NCBI GenBank assembly: GCA_036703315.1
Contig: DATNPH010000008.1
Coordinates: 46,340-110,339 of the forward strand
Reading direction: 5' to 3'
DNA length: 64,000 bases
Origin: DATNPH01 sp036703315
GTDB taxonomy: Bacteria; Cyanobacteriota; Cyanobacteriia; Cyanobacteriales; Coleofasciculaceae
Part shown: one piece after another, positions 44,161 to 53,696 of the stretch
Numbering within the stretch: position 1 is the first letter of the stretch
How the letters are laid out: every line of letters starts with the position of its first letter
Position numbers and translations under genes: made by a program
Notes under the pieces: model-generated
Told to the model about the DNA's origin: nothing
The model's database searches: none
The model's input: the letters and a program-made list of their open reading frames with translations, nothing else

Positions 44161-46584
44161 CTAGACTAAGGTGAATGAAGAACTGGTGATGCTGTCAGCT
44201 TGCACCCAGCTCAAGGTTGCCAGGAGGTCGTCGCCAACACCAATCTGGGTGAAGAATTCATCACCGTTGGTTCCCTGAGTGATGGATAGCTGCTCAAAGG
44301 TCAGCCCATCAGTTAACCCAAGTAAATCTTGACCGACTCCGAAGTTGATAACAGTAGTAGAGCCTTCGCCTGTAGTAAGAGCAAACAGGTCACTGCCGCT
44401 ACCGCTATACACTGTGTTGTCGCCGATACCGCCGTAAATGATGTTGTCACCCTCACTTGCGTAGACGAGGTCATCGCCTCCACCTGCATTGATGATGTCG
44501 TCACCAGCACCAGCGTAAATTTCATCATTGCCTGAGCCAGCTGTGATGGTATTGTTACCTTCACTAGCGTAAATTAGGTTGTTGCCTTCGCCTGCCTCAA
44601 TGATGTCGTCGCCAGCACTGCCGTAGATAGTGTCATCGCCGTCACCGCCGAAAAGCTGATTGTTGCCTTCACTGGCGAAGACAGTCTCGTCACTCGTTTC
44701 ACCGAAGGAGGTATCTTCGCTAGTGTCACCGAAGGAGATATCTTCGCTAGTGTCACCGAAGGAGATATCTTCACTCGTTTCACCGAAGGAGATATCTTCG
44801 CTAGTGTCACCGAAGGAGATATCTTCGCTAGTGTCACCGAAGGAAGTGTCATCACCGCCAGCTACTGGCTGATTACCGTTAAAGCTCAGCAGGCTTCCCG
44901 ATTGTGCATCTAGCTTGGCTACCCAACCATCAAAAGACCCAGCATTGAGCGCCCCAAGAGAGCCCTGAGTATCTCCTGCGACGTAGAGGTTACCAAGGTT
45001 GTCAGCGGTAATACTTACCGCGTCATCGCGATCTGGGGTTCCAAACTGTGTAATCCACTGCTGATTGCCACTGGTGTCAAAACTAGCTGCCCAGGCATCA
45101 AAAGACCCAGCATTAGTTCCGCCCAAGTCACCAGTGGTATATCCTGTCAGGAAGATATTGTCATTCGCGTCGATAAATAGGCTACGGGCTTCATCATCAG
45201 CAGCCGTGCCAAACTGTTGAATCCACTGTAGGGTGCCTTGACTGTCAAACTTAGTTAAGTAGGCATCATAAGACCCAGCATTTCCGTTTCCTCCCAAATC
45301 ACCCAGGGTCCATCCTGTAGTGTAAACAAAGCCCTGACTGTCGGTGGCAGTAGCCCACGACCATTCATAATCTGGAGTCCCGTACTGTGCAATCCACTGC
45401 ACTGCACCTGTAGCATTGTCATACTTGGCTAGCCAGTTATCATAAAGTCCCTGATTGGGTCCTCCCAGATCGCCACCTGTCCATCCTGTAGCGTAAACGC
45501 TGCCATCATTGCCGACAGTAACGCCATAAGATTCGTCAAAATTCGTAAACCCGCCGGATGTTCCAACTTCCGTGATCCACTGCTGGTTGCCATTGGTGTC
45601 AAACTTGATGACGTAGGCATCGTCTGGATTCTCGAAAGAGGGTTTGACGTCAGGTCCCGATATGAACACATCACCAGTGTTGGCGTCAACAGCGAGGTCA
45701 AAGGTAGGGAACTGGACATTTTGCCCAACCTGTTGAGACCACAACTGGTTGCCATTGCTGTCATACTTAGCAACGAAGGCATCATACTGTTGTGATTGCA
45801 TCGGGCCGAACAAAGAGCTATCGGTAAGTCCCGACACGTAGAAGTTACCTTGATTGTCGGTACGCACACCAAAGATCTCTTCATAGCCCGAAGTGCCAAG
45901 CTGTAGGGAGAACAATTGATTGCCTTCGGTGTCATACTTAGTCACGAAGCCATCATAACCCCCGACATTTGGTGCTCCTATGGAGGCAGTGGTTCCTCCC
46001 GCTACATAGACATTGCCTTCAGGATCTGCGGCTACAGCACGAGCGGCGTCAAAACCCAAAGTTCCTAATTGCTGAACCTCTGGTACTACGGGGCCGGGTG
46101 GTGGGGTGGTACCTCTAAATTGGAAATAGTCAGCGTCTAGGCTCAAATCAGAAACCCCAAACACAACGCCAACGACGTCAGGTCCGGTTGCGGTTTGGAA
46201 AAGTATCGCTGATCCAAATCCAACATCTGCCACTTGGTAGTCGTTTGCACTGCCGTGTAGCTGAATGGTATCCAGCTCAGTGTTGAAATCAAGAATTACA
46301 CCAAGGTCGTTCAAACCCTGGTTAGCATAGTAGGGTGCTTCCCAATCACCAAGAATAAATGTGTCGTTCCACTGACGAAAAGCGGGGTCGTCTATTGTCA
46401 AATCGCCGACAAAAATATCAATTTGTGGTTGAGGAGGATTAGGATTAGGAAAAGCTGGAACAGGTTGATAACCAACAAGGTGTTCGTTTCCAGTGCGACC
46501 CAGAATGATTTGACTGGGTCTGAGACCTGCGGCGAGGTCACTGCCAGGATTGAATATTGCTAGTGAGAATAATTCGCCTTCCAT
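44161..46584 (-). CDS. Secreted beta-propeller/RTX-repeat protein, probable type I cargo
   Basis: 807 residues without a signal peptide. The N-terminal ~180 residues contain a DIFVGDLTIDDPAFRQWNDT-type domain often next to calcium-binding repeats. Residues ~180-560 are six or seven SBBP beta-propeller repeats (GNVYVAGGT, WAAS/KYD, GTSGYEEIFGV). Residues ~575-640 are 9-residue DTSEDISFG repeats. Residues ~645-760 are RTX calcium-binding nonapeptides (GGDGDDTIYGSAGDD). The end (~760-807) is a C-terminal domain like that of RTX exports. It lies upstream of a PpiC isomerase and a HlyB-like exporter, so secretion by that system is likely. Function unknown: adhesion or surface layer is plausible. 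Confidence 0.85.
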   Translation of the reverse strand: MEGELFSLAIFNPGSDLAAGLRPSQIILGRTGNEHLVGYQPVPAFPNPNPPQPQIDIFVGDLTIDDPAFRQWNDTFILGDWEAPYYANQGLNDLGVILDFNTELDTIQLHGSANDYQVADVGFGSAILFQTATGPDVVGVVFGVSDLSLDADYFQFRGTTPPPGPVVPEVQQLGTLGFDAARAVAADPEGNVYVAGGTTASIGAPNVGGYDGFVTKYDTEGNQLFSLQLGTSGYEEIFGVRTDNQGNFYVSGLTDSSLFGPMQSQQYDAFVAKYDSNGNQLWSQQVGQNVQFPTFDLAVDANTGDVFISGPDVKPSFENPDDAYVIKFDTNGNQQWITEVGTSGGFTNFDESYGVTVGNDGSVYATGWTGGDLGGPNQGLYDNWLAKYDNATGAVQWIAQYGTPDYEWSWATATDSQGFVYTTGWTLGDLGGNGNAGSYDAYLTKFDSQGTLQWIQQFGTAADDEARSLFIDANDNIFLTGYTTGDLGGTNAGSFDAWAASFDTSGNQQWITQFGTPDRDDAVSITADNLGNLYVAGDTQGSLGALNAGSFDGWVAKLDAQSGSLLSFNGNQPVAGGDDTSFGDTSEDISFGDTSEDISFGETSEDISFGDTSEDISFGDTSEDTSFGETSDETVFASEGNNQLFGGDGDDTIYGSAGDDIIEAGEGNNLIYASEGNNTITAGSGNDEIYAGAGDDIINAGGGDDLVYASEGDNIIYGGIGDNTVYSGSGSDLFALTTGEGSTTVINFGVGQDLLGLTDGLTFEQLSITQGTNGDEFFTQIGVGDDLLATLSWVQADSITSSSFTLV
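44686..44850. repeat. 27-bp tandem repeat encoding DTSEDISFG
   Basis: About six units of 27 bp with the core TCACCGAAGGAGATATCTTC, differing at few positions (GTGTCACC or GTTTCACC joints, GATATC or GTATC). The unit is a multiple of three, so copy-number change keeps the frame and only lengthens an acidic Ser/Asp-rich linker between the propeller and the RTX part. Confidence 0.88.
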
Positions 46585-47458
46585 TTTCTTGATCTCCTTT
46601 AAGGAAAAATTGACACTAAAAGCTGTTCCAAGTTGTCTTGGGTTTGCATCACTCTGCTTTCAAGGTGCATATGGCTGTAGGAATGCATAGTACGTTCCAT
46701 TAACAGCGCAATAGCAAGAGAACTGCGTAGATGCTTGTCTTAAAAATTACACAAATCTTAAGTGGGATTGCTTAGCGTAGAAATCTTGTAAGCTCCTGTG
46801 CTTCGCTTTCTGAATGCATCTTGGCATCAGGCTTACGGAGGTGTCCATGCTTTTTAGGTATCTTCATTGAAAATACATACTGAACAATTGCCTACGGTTA
46901 GTGAAAATACCTAGATGAATCGGCTGTAGTAGCGATGACACATAAGTTTTACGAATAACACTTACGGTAGATGTGCTTTTTTATTTATAAAGGCTTTATA
47001 TAAATGAAAGCTTTGTATAATTTCCACTTATAAAAGAAAAGCAGTAGCGCATTTAGAGAGATATTTAGGACATTGACGCCAATCCCTATGAATATTCATA
47101 GTTCTGTGGTGAGGCGGGTTGAAACTAGAATCTTCGTGTGAGGCTTGGCAATTGCGCTCTGTTTGCGATGCTTTATGAACAAGTCCCGCTTTTCACTGAC
47201 TAACTAGTGAGTAAAAACGCGATTGGGCAGAACATACCTGGCTCAGGAATGGGCGGTCAGGAACCAGTGGCAGTAGCTATTGGGGAACAAGCGGCGCTCC
47301 GAGAGGTAGCTATAACAGCGTTTATACTTACTTATAGGGGCAAAATCTTGTTGCTCGACGCTGCCAGCATTGCTGTGAAGAGCGAAAGCGTCTCCCTGAC
47401 ATTATTGTAATAAGCTAATTTTCGTTGCTTCTAGGCTTTAAACAGAGTGGTTTTGCCT
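46585..47458. other. Gene-poor stretch of 870 bp
   Basis: It holds the upstream region of the RTX gene and is AT-rich around 46920-47050. A 67-codon plus-strand frame at 47207-47410 has no ribosome-binding site or family resemblance and I do not call it. No RNA gene or terminator is evident. Confidence 0.45.
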
Positions 47459-47956
47459 CTAATTAAAACCTGTACAATGACGCTCATACGTATATCCTAT
47501 CCTTGGAATATTTATACTTGGAAGAGCAGCACAAGCCTGATTTGCAACATACCCATTAGACATCTTTCCATAAGCCCAAAAGTATCCTTTTCCATCAGCT
47601 TTGAACATTCCATGTATGGGTTGACTACCCTTTACTAGGTCTCGTTCTCTTATAAAGAGATAGGTGTCATCTGGAATATAAGCCTTAGTCCAAGTTGCAT
47701 GACATTTTTCTGAATATATTTTTTGAACTATTATTTTTCGCGCTTGCCAAGAATCTTGCCAACGATAAACAGTTTTACGTAGTTGAGTAACAACGCGTGC
47801 ATCAGAATTACAGTTATACTTTACTGGATCTTTATCATTACAACTAGCGCCATCACAGTATTGATTAGCTGCTAACCCCTTCCCGATAAATCCAAAATCA
47901 AAACCAACAGTTAATGCCACTATAATTCCAATTGAGCCAAAATTTATAAGTTTCAT
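47459..47956 (-). CDS. Secreted DUF2690-like protein
   Basis: 165 residues with a signal peptide (ALTVGFDFGFIGKGLAA). The mature part has six or seven Cys and the DUF2690 pattern: CDGASCNDKDPVKYNC, then VQKIYSEKCHATWTKAYIPD and VKGSQPIHG. The Cys residues suggest disulfide bonds outside the cytoplasm. Family function is unknown. CAGGAAAA precedes the ATG. It sits at the end of the biosynthetic run, but its relation to the pathway is not clear. Confidence 0.8.
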   Translation of the reverse strand: MKLINFGSIGIIVALTVGFDFGFIGKGLAANQYCDGASCNDKDPVKYNCNSDARVVTQLRKTVYRWQDSWQARKIIVQKIYSEKCHATWTKAYIPDDTYLFIRERDLVKGSQPIHGMFKADGKGYFWAYGKMSNGYVANQACAALPSINIPRIGYTYERHCTGFN

Positions 47957-47982
47957 TTTTCCTGATTTAGTTACTTATCTGG

Positions 47983-48100
47983 TTTTCTACTAGGGAAAAT
48001 GTCAGCGAGTCTTTACAGCCAGCTTGTCATTAACTTCAGTAGGCTCCCGCATCTTACCGAAACCACATTGTTTGAAGTCTAACACTTCCACATTCTTACT
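47983..48100 (-). pseudogene. Decayed second copy of the fabZ 3' end
   Basis: On the minus strand this encodes VEVLDFKQCGFGKM, then TEVNDKLAV, against VELLCVKRRRFGKM and TEVNGQLAA at the FabZ C-terminus. DNA similarity to 50356-50470 is roughly three quarters by eye, with a one-base gap, and includes the ACTAGGGAAAAT around the fabZ stop codon. Only the last ~40 codons are present and the frame ends early. With the intact fabZ end at 50356 it brackets the GMC oxidoreductase gene and a transposase fragment. Confidence 0.75.
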
Positions 48101-48110
48101 AGCTAAACAC

Positions 48111-49691
48111 TTACAGGTTTGCTTGAACTGTATCCTTATAAGTCTGGGTTGCTCCCATTCTTTCGAGTAGATGCTCTCCAACACGCAAAGCATTTGCCAT
48201 AATTGTTAGTGATGGATTGACAGCAGCACTAGATGGGAAAAAGCTACCGTCAACAATGTAAAGGTTATCAACATCATGCGTGCGGCAATTGAGATCGAGC
48301 ACTGAAGTTTTGGGGCCTTCACCAAGACAGCAGGTACCACACTGATGTCCAACTGCTTCCAAAGACATCTTTTTAGAGAGATAAAATGAAAATGCCCCAA
48401 TCTGATTGCGTCGCTCAATTGACTTTAACACTTCAATCCAGCATTTTATTAACCGATTAAATGCTTCAATATTGTTATTTGTATAGTCGATAATGATTTT
48501 CTCCCCTCGGAGACGTATGCGATTGTTTGGATTTGGCAAGTCCTCAGTCATAAGTAACCAAGTAATAGAATGTTTTGCTATGACATCGCATATAGTTCTA
48601 GGTATAAAAGGTGGTGCATAAGCAGCGATTCTATCTTTATTGACATTACCGAGTAATTGCACGCTTCCCATTGGGTAAGGAAAATTTTTTTCTCCCCAAT
48701 ATAAATCATTGATAGCGAGTGTCTTTTGAAAAATTGTAGAATTCAGTCGTGTTGTTAAAGACATGACCACACCAAGCTTATGTGCCATATAATTGCGCCC
48801 TACAAGATTAGAACTATTGGCTAATCCAGTTGGGTGTCGGTCATTGGCGGATTTGAGCAACAATACTGCTGAATTGATTGCGCCACAAGCGACAACAATA
48901 ATATCTCCAGAAAACATCTGACGCTTGCCTGCGATTTCTGCTTCAACTCCAGTGACTTCGCAACCTGATGGACTTGTACGTAGACGCAAAACTTTTGCTT
49001 CGGTCATTAACGTAAGATTTGCATAAGCCATTGCTGGACGTACACCGTTAATGTCAGCATCGGCTTTGCCATTGATGAAACAAGGGAAGCCATCACAAGT
49101 ATCACAACGAATACAAGCACTTAAAAAAGGATTGACTTCATTTAGCTTGATCGCAAGCGGTTGATGAAATGGATGGAAGCCTTTGTCCTTTAAGGCATAG
49201 GAAATTTCTTTAACGCAGGGTTCGTGGCTGACTGGTGGAAAGGGATAGTCCTCATTGCTCGGCGGTTCAGTAGGATCGAGACCTCGCTTACCATGTACTT
49301 CGTAGAGTCTTTCAGCCTGGGCATAATAGGGAGCAAAGTCCCAATACTTCAACGGCCATTCGGGAGAGATGCCTCCTTTGTGAATGACTTTTTCAAAATC
49401 CTGTTCGCGAAATCTAAATAACGCACTTCCGTAAAATTTGGTGTTACCACCAACGTAATAGTGTGTTATTGGATGGACTGGTGTATCGTCTTTGTCGTAC
49501 CACACCTCACGAGTACGATAGCGTTCTTTTTGAAGGACTTGCTTAGAATCCCAATTCGCTTTTTCTCTAGGTAGGAAACAACCTCGCTCTAGAACCAAAA
49601 TTTTCTTCCCACTTAGTGCTAGTCGATTAGCCAGAGTTCCTCCACCCGCCCCTGTGCCGATGATGATGACATCGTAATGACCCTCAGCCAT
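48111..49691 (-). CDS. GMC-type FAD-dependent oxidoreductase
   Basis: 526 residues. The FAD-binding start is DVIIIGTGAGGGTLANRLA. Conserved GMC segments are YYVGGNTKFYGSALFRFREQDF, a Cys-rich insert (CIRCDTCDGFPCF) and the C-terminal GHQCGTC and VDNLYIVDGSFFPSSAAVNPSLTIMANALRVG. GMC enzymes oxidise alcohols to aldehydes or ketones; the family includes cholesterol, choline and long-chain alcohol oxidases. The Cys-rich insert may bind metal. Behind a cluster that reductively releases a chain, an alcohol-oxidising role is plausible. It is flanked by fabZ 3' sequences. Confidence 0.9.
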   Translation of the reverse strand: MAEGHYDVIIIGTGAGGGTLANRLALSGKKILVLERGCFLPREKANWDSKQVLQKERYRTREVWYDKDDTPVHPITHYYVGGNTKFYGSALFRFREQDFEKVIHKGGISPEWPLKYWDFAPYYAQAERLYEVHGKRGLDPTEPPSNEDYPFPPVSHEPCVKEISYALKDKGFHPFHQPLAIKLNEVNPFLSACIRCDTCDGFPCFINGKADADINGVRPAMAYANLTLMTEAKVLRLRTSPSGCEVTGVEAEIAGKRQMFSGDIIVVACGAINSAVLLLKSANDRHPTGLANSSNLVGRNYMAHKLGVVMSLTTRLNSTIFQKTLAINDLYWGEKNFPYPMGSVQLLGNVNKDRIAAYAPPFIPRTICDVIAKHSITWLLMTEDLPNPNNRIRLRGEKIIIDYTNNNIEAFNRLIKCWIEVLKSIERRNQIGAFSFYLSKKMSLEAVGHQCGTCCLGEGPKTSVLDLNCRTHDVDNLYIVDGSFFPSSAAVNPSLTIMANALRVGEHLLERMGATQTYKDTVQANL

Positions 49692-49965
49692 TTTTTTCTG
49701 CGTTTTTTGAATTAGAAAAACTTATTCCAATAACATTAATTTGCACTGTTTAAACCGCTAGCCTCTGCCGAAAAAGTAGACAGTAGACATGACTACTTAA
49801 ATCTAGGCTTTTGTCATGGAAAAGACTTTTATACAGTAGGGGCAGAAAATTAAATTATCAAGATTATTTTAGTGTTTTCATTAAATCTTTAAACAAGGGC
49901 TCTTCTCCTTTACACTAACTTTTTATCATTATTTTGTTGCTAATTTATGTTGCTATCGATCAACC

Positions 49966-50307
49966 CTAAAACTGTCGCAAGTCAACACTCTCGTTGACAG
50001 TATTAATCGTTTTTTCGTAGCTAATTGAGCGTAAGTGTTTGAGGACTAACATCCGGACTATCACCTCGACTGGCGTCGAGTTTCTTCCCTTGTGAGTCGT
50101 CTGTGGATAACGCTGTGATAAGTCAGCTTTTATTAACTCCAACAGCTTTTCATCCGACAGCAGCTTATCAATTGCTGCCAACTCCTCGTCGAGTCGCCCA
50201 ATAAAATGAACGATAGCGCCAAAATCCGGGTCAGTATCATATCGAATCCGCAACACCTGAGGTCGCCTGAGTGAGAGGGGTGAGTAATTTCTTCCTACCT
50301 CAATCAC
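49966..50307 (-). pseudogene. Truncated transposase N-terminus (IS5/IS1182-like)
   Basis: 113 residues; the part LIKADLSQRYPQTTHKGRNS, then TPVEVIVRMLVLKHLRSISYE and VNESVDLRQF, is the conserved N-terminal half of IS5/IS1182/ISNCY-type transposases. The frame stops directly after LRQF, where the catalytic DDE domain should begin, so it is a remnant. No inverted repeats are recognisable. It separates FabZ from the GMC gene and marks a rearrangement point. Confidence 0.8.
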
Positions 50308-50355
50308 TGTAAGGCTTTCGAGTTTTGCACCGGGAACTAGTCTAAACCCCTGTTT

Positions 50356-50880
50356 TTACTCGACTAGGGAAAATATCAATTCACCTTCCGCAGCGAGCTG
50401 ACCATTCACTTCAGTACGCCCCTGCATTTTACCGAAACGACGCCGTTTGACGCATAGCAGTTCTACTGTCATCACTAGCTGATCGCCAGGTACCACTTGG
50501 CGGCGGAACCGGACTTTATCAATACCTGCAAATACAAACAGTCTGCCGTCCGACTCTAGCATTTGGGTTAGCACCACGCCGCCAACTTGTGCCATCGCTT
50601 CCACAATTAGTACCCCTGGCATGATTGGTCGCCCTGGAAAATGACCTTGAAAATGGGGTTCGTTGAAGGAGACATTTTTAATTCCAACGGCTCGTTCCCC
50701 TGGCACATATTCAATAATCCGGTCTACCAGTAAAAAGGGGTAGCGGTGGGGCAAGAGTTTCTGAATTTCTTCAACTGAGAGAATCGTCTTGGTTGTTTCC
50801 AAAACAACAGAATTTAGTTGATGATTCTCAGAATTAGGAGCAGTAGAATTAGGTGAATTAACGTCGAGTAGAGTTGACAT
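50356..50880 (-). CDS. fabZ: 3-hydroxyacyl-ACP dehydratase (FabZ-like)
   Basis: 174 residues. The hot-dog active-site segments are LLPHRYPFLLVDRI and NEPHFQGHFPGRPIMPGVLIVEAMAQVGG, with catalytic His and Glu in the last. A 30-residue N-terminal extension is unlike most FabZ. It removes water from beta-hydroxyacyl-ACP, and the PKS of this cluster lacks a DH domain. No Shine-Dalgarno is visible before the ATG, where GTGGTTAGTGACTAGTGGTT repeats lie. It could be an in-cluster copy beside a housekeeping fabZ. Confidence 0.92.
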   Translation of the reverse strand: MSTLLDVNSPNSTAPNSENHQLNSVVLETTKTILSVEEIQKLLPHRYPFLLVDRIIEYVPGERAVGIKNVSFNEPHFQGHFPGRPIMPGVLIVEAMAQVGGVVLTQMLESDGRLFVFAGIDKVRFRRQVVPGDQLVMTVELLCVKRRRFGKMQGRTEVNGQLAAEGELIFSLVE

Positions 50881-50932
50881 ACGTATAGTGGTTAGTGACT
50901 AGTGGTTAGTAGGGGAAGAAAGATTTTTTGCT

Positions 50933-52183
50933 TTACCTCTCAAATTTTTTAAAGACTAGGGTTACATTGTGACCACCAAAACCAAAGGAATTAGAAAGAG
51001 CAACGTCCACCGGTTGAGTTCGGCAAACATTCGGCACGTAATCTAGATCGCAGGCTGGATCGGGATTTTCCAGATTGATTGTTGGTGGAATTGCATCTGT
51101 AGCTGTTGCCATTACCGTTGCAATTGCCTCGATTCCTCCAGAACCGCCTAAAAGATGACCTGTCATGGATTTCGTGGAACTGATGGCGACTTGAGACGCA
51201 TACTGCCCTAAAGCTTCTTTGATAGCCATAGTTTCGGTGACATCGTTGGCAGGTGTACTGGTGCCATGAGCATTGATGTAGCTGACTTGGTTGGGAAACA
51301 CACCAGCATCTTTGAGTGCTAGTTGCATTGCTCTGGCGGCACCTTTACCTCCAGGTACGGGAGCCGTCATATGATAGGCATCACAGGTCATACTGTAACC
51401 AACGATTTCTGCGTAGATGCGGGCTTGACGTGAGAGAGCATGTTCTAGCTCTTCTAGGAGTAAAATTCCAGCGCCTTCCCCCATGACAAACCCATCGCGA
51501 TCGCGGTCAAACGGACGAGAGGCAAGAGTGGGTTCAGCGTTGCGAGTGGACAACGCTCTAGCCGCTGCAAATCCAGCGATCGATAAAGGAGTAACAGCCG
51601 CTTCCGTGCCACCGCAGATCATGGCTTGGGCGTAACCCTGTTGAATTAAACGAAAGGCTTCTCCCACAGCATTGGAACCCGACGCACAGGCAGTAACCGT
51701 ACAGGAATTTGGTCCCTTGGCTCCTGTGTGAATTGCCGTTAGTCCAGCCGCCATGTTGGCAATCATCATCGGAATCATAAAAGGACTACAGCGATTGGGG
51801 CCGCGAGTCAGGTAGATCTCCTGTTGGTCTTCCATCACCTTAATGCCACCAACGCCAGAACCAATCAGAACACCAACTTGCTCAGCGTTGAGTTCATTAA
51901 TCTCAAGTCCGGCATCCGCAACCGCTTGCTGACTCGCACAAACCGCAAATTGAGCAAAGCGATCCATCCGCTTGGCTTCCTTGCGATTGATATAATCACA
52001 GGGGTCAAAATCCTTAACTTCTCCTGCAATTTGACAATCCAAGCCAGAGGCATCAAATAAAGTAATCGCTCCAATACCACTGCGCCCCCCAAGAAGTCCC
52101 TGCCAGTATTGGGTTAGTGTGTTTCCTAGTGGGGTAATGGCTCCCAAACCTGTGACTACCACTCGCTTTAATTCAAAGGACAT
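50933..52183 (-). CDS. fabF: 3-oxoacyl-ACP synthase II (FabF-like)
   Basis: 416 residues, standard FabF length. VVVTGLGAITPLGNTLTQYW at the start, active Cys in TVTACASGSNA, His in INAHGTSTPANDVTE and in KSMTGHLLGGSGG. GGAGG is at 9 bases before the ATG. It condenses malonyl-ACP with acyl-ACP. Placed between the glycosyltransferase and FabZ, it may make or elongate the fatty chain that feeds the cluster, or be the housekeeping copy. Similar to the PKS KS only at family level. Confidence 0.93.
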   Translation of the reverse strand: MSFELKRVVVTGLGAITPLGNTLTQYWQGLLGGRSGIGAITLFDASGLDCQIAGEVKDFDPCDYINRKEAKRMDRFAQFAVCASQQAVADAGLEINELNAEQVGVLIGSGVGGIKVMEDQQEIYLTRGPNRCSPFMIPMMIANMAAGLTAIHTGAKGPNSCTVTACASGSNAVGEAFRLIQQGYAQAMICGGTEAAVTPLSIAGFAAARALSTRNAEPTLASRPFDRDRDGFVMGEGAGILLLEELEHALSRQARIYAEIVGYSMTCDAYHMTAPVPGGKGAARAMQLALKDAGVFPNQVSYINAHGTSTPANDVTETMAIKEALGQYASQVAISSTKSMTGHLLGGSGGIEAIATVMATATDAIPPTINLENPDPACDLDYVPNVCRTQPVDVALSNSFGFGGHNVTLVFKKFER

Positions 52184-52441
52184 TAGTCTAACCTCCAGTC
52201 GGTGGGGTTTGTTGTGCTTTAACTACTGGTCTATTGAGCGATCGGGCAGCAACTAGTAATTGGGAAAAGGAACACCGCCTCAGAAGATGAGATCCTATGC
52301 AAGCTGCCACCCTCTGAAAGTGAAAAACTGTTCGCGAACCGATGGTTTTGCTGCCGGATAGAGCTACCTCCAGGTGCTTCGCGCTGCGTGACTCAAAATG
52401 AAGCAAATTTATCTAAAGGGATAGATATTAAAGGTCAATTA

Positions 52442-53599
52442 TTACCACCTCCTCACCTGCGTTGTTAATTGAGAACGTTCAATGATTTTGTCCAAAATAT
52501 CAACAACTTCAAACACGGCTTTATTATTAATAGATGCGGCTTTAGCCCGATATCGAGCTAAGTTTTCAGGCTGGATTAGTTCCGTAACAGCCTTGTCAAT
52601 ATTCCGAAAACTACGAAGTACAATACCAACCTCATTCTCCACGAGCCACTCAGCGTTGTATCGTTCCTGTACCAACGTTGAGGCATTGCACTCTGTAATG
52701 ACTGGCAACTTCATTGTCAAAGCCTCGCTGATACTTCCAGGACCAGGTTTGCCAATGAAGAAATCCGACAGATGCATGTAGTAAGGGATTTCACTGGTAA
52801 ACGTTTCAACGAACTTCGGCAAACGACTATGACTACGGCGCAGCGTGCTTGCTAGTTTTTCGTTGCGTCCACAGATGAAAATGAGTTGTAGGTTCAGTGG
52901 CGATCGCTCCAGACATTTAGCAATCTCCAGCATCACCGTTGATCCATAGCCACCAAACATAACTAAGCCAGTCGGCAAATCTGGATCTAGAGCTAAGCGC
53001 TGTCTCTCGATTCGGCGATCAATAGTAATGGGTTCGTAGAACCGAGGATTTATGACTACTCCTGAGAGGGGGAAGATGCGTTCTTCTGGATAACCCAGCG
53101 ATCGCGCTTGTTCAACGGCTCGTTCGCTGGGACAGAGTAAGAATTGTTCCTGTGGTTCTATCCAATAGCGATAGATAGGAGGACAATCCGCAAAATCTAT
53201 AAAAAGAGTCACAAATGGCGTTCCAGGTATTGCTTTTTGTATGCTTTCCCAGAGCATCCGGTTAAGGAACGGAACAGTGGAAACTACTAGGTCAGGCTGA
53301 TGTTCGTGCCAGTATCTTTCAAGAAAACGTACCCCTGCCGCATGATTGCGGCGAACGTTTAACTTTGACAGAAAAAGATATAGCGGATCGAGGATTGTCC
53401 AGCCTTTTTTTAGCATGAAATTGTAGATGCTAATTCCATGTCTGAAAAACACATCCATCGACTTGAGCAGTCCGGTTTCATAGATGTTTACCAGCCGGGG
53501 ATGTAAGGAAGGCTGCTTTTCGAGCACTTGATACAAAGCATTGGCAGTACTGCGATGTCCTCCACCTGCATTAAAGTAAATTAAATCTACTTTTTTCAC
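52442..53599 (-). CDS. MGDG synthase-like glycosyltransferase
   Basis: 385 residues from a GTG at 53599. The N-terminal segment DLIYFNAGGGHRSTANALYQVL and the C-terminal PGPGSISEALTMKLPVITE match the MGDG synthase/GT28-like family that transfers a sugar from a nucleotide-sugar to a lipid acceptor. The acceptor domain is MGDG-synthase-like (DLVVSTVPFLNRMLWESI). No membrane helix is seen; such enzymes are peripheral. It follows the PKS gene by about 100 bp and suggests that the released lipid alcohol is glycosylated, though the sugar is unknown. Confidence 0.82.
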   Translation of the reverse strand: MKKVDLIYFNAGGGHRSTANALYQVLEKQPSLHPRLVNIYETGLLKSMDVFFRHGISIYNFMLKKGWTILDPLYLFLSKLNVRRNHAAGVRFLERYWHEHQPDLVVSTVPFLNRMLWESIQKAIPGTPFVTLFIDFADCPPIYRYWIEPQEQFLLCPSERAVEQARSLGYPEERIFPLSGVVINPRFYEPITIDRRIERQRLALDPDLPTGLVMFGGYGSTVMLEIAKCLERSPLNLQLIFICGRNEKLASTLRRSHSRLPKFVETFTSEIPYYMHLSDFFIGKPGPGSISEALTMKLPVITECNASTLVQERYNAEWLVENEVGIVLRSFRNIDKAVTELIQPENLARYRAKAASINNKAVFEVVDILDKIIERSQLTTQVRRW

Positions 53600-53696
53600 T
53601 TGATGACCTGCTCAAATTTAAGGATGGTATGCTATGAGCCAAGTAGTCCTTGGGATTTCTAGGGATTTCATCTTAAGAGCATCCCAAGCCTTTATT

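Noticed and set aside
44329..44872. Ser/Val/Thr-rich plus-strand proteins
   Set aside because: They are mirror frames of the RTX and 27-bp repeats of the minus-strand gene.
47207..47410. 67-codon plus-strand gene
   Set aside because: No ribosome-binding site, odd composition, no domain resemblance; probably chance.
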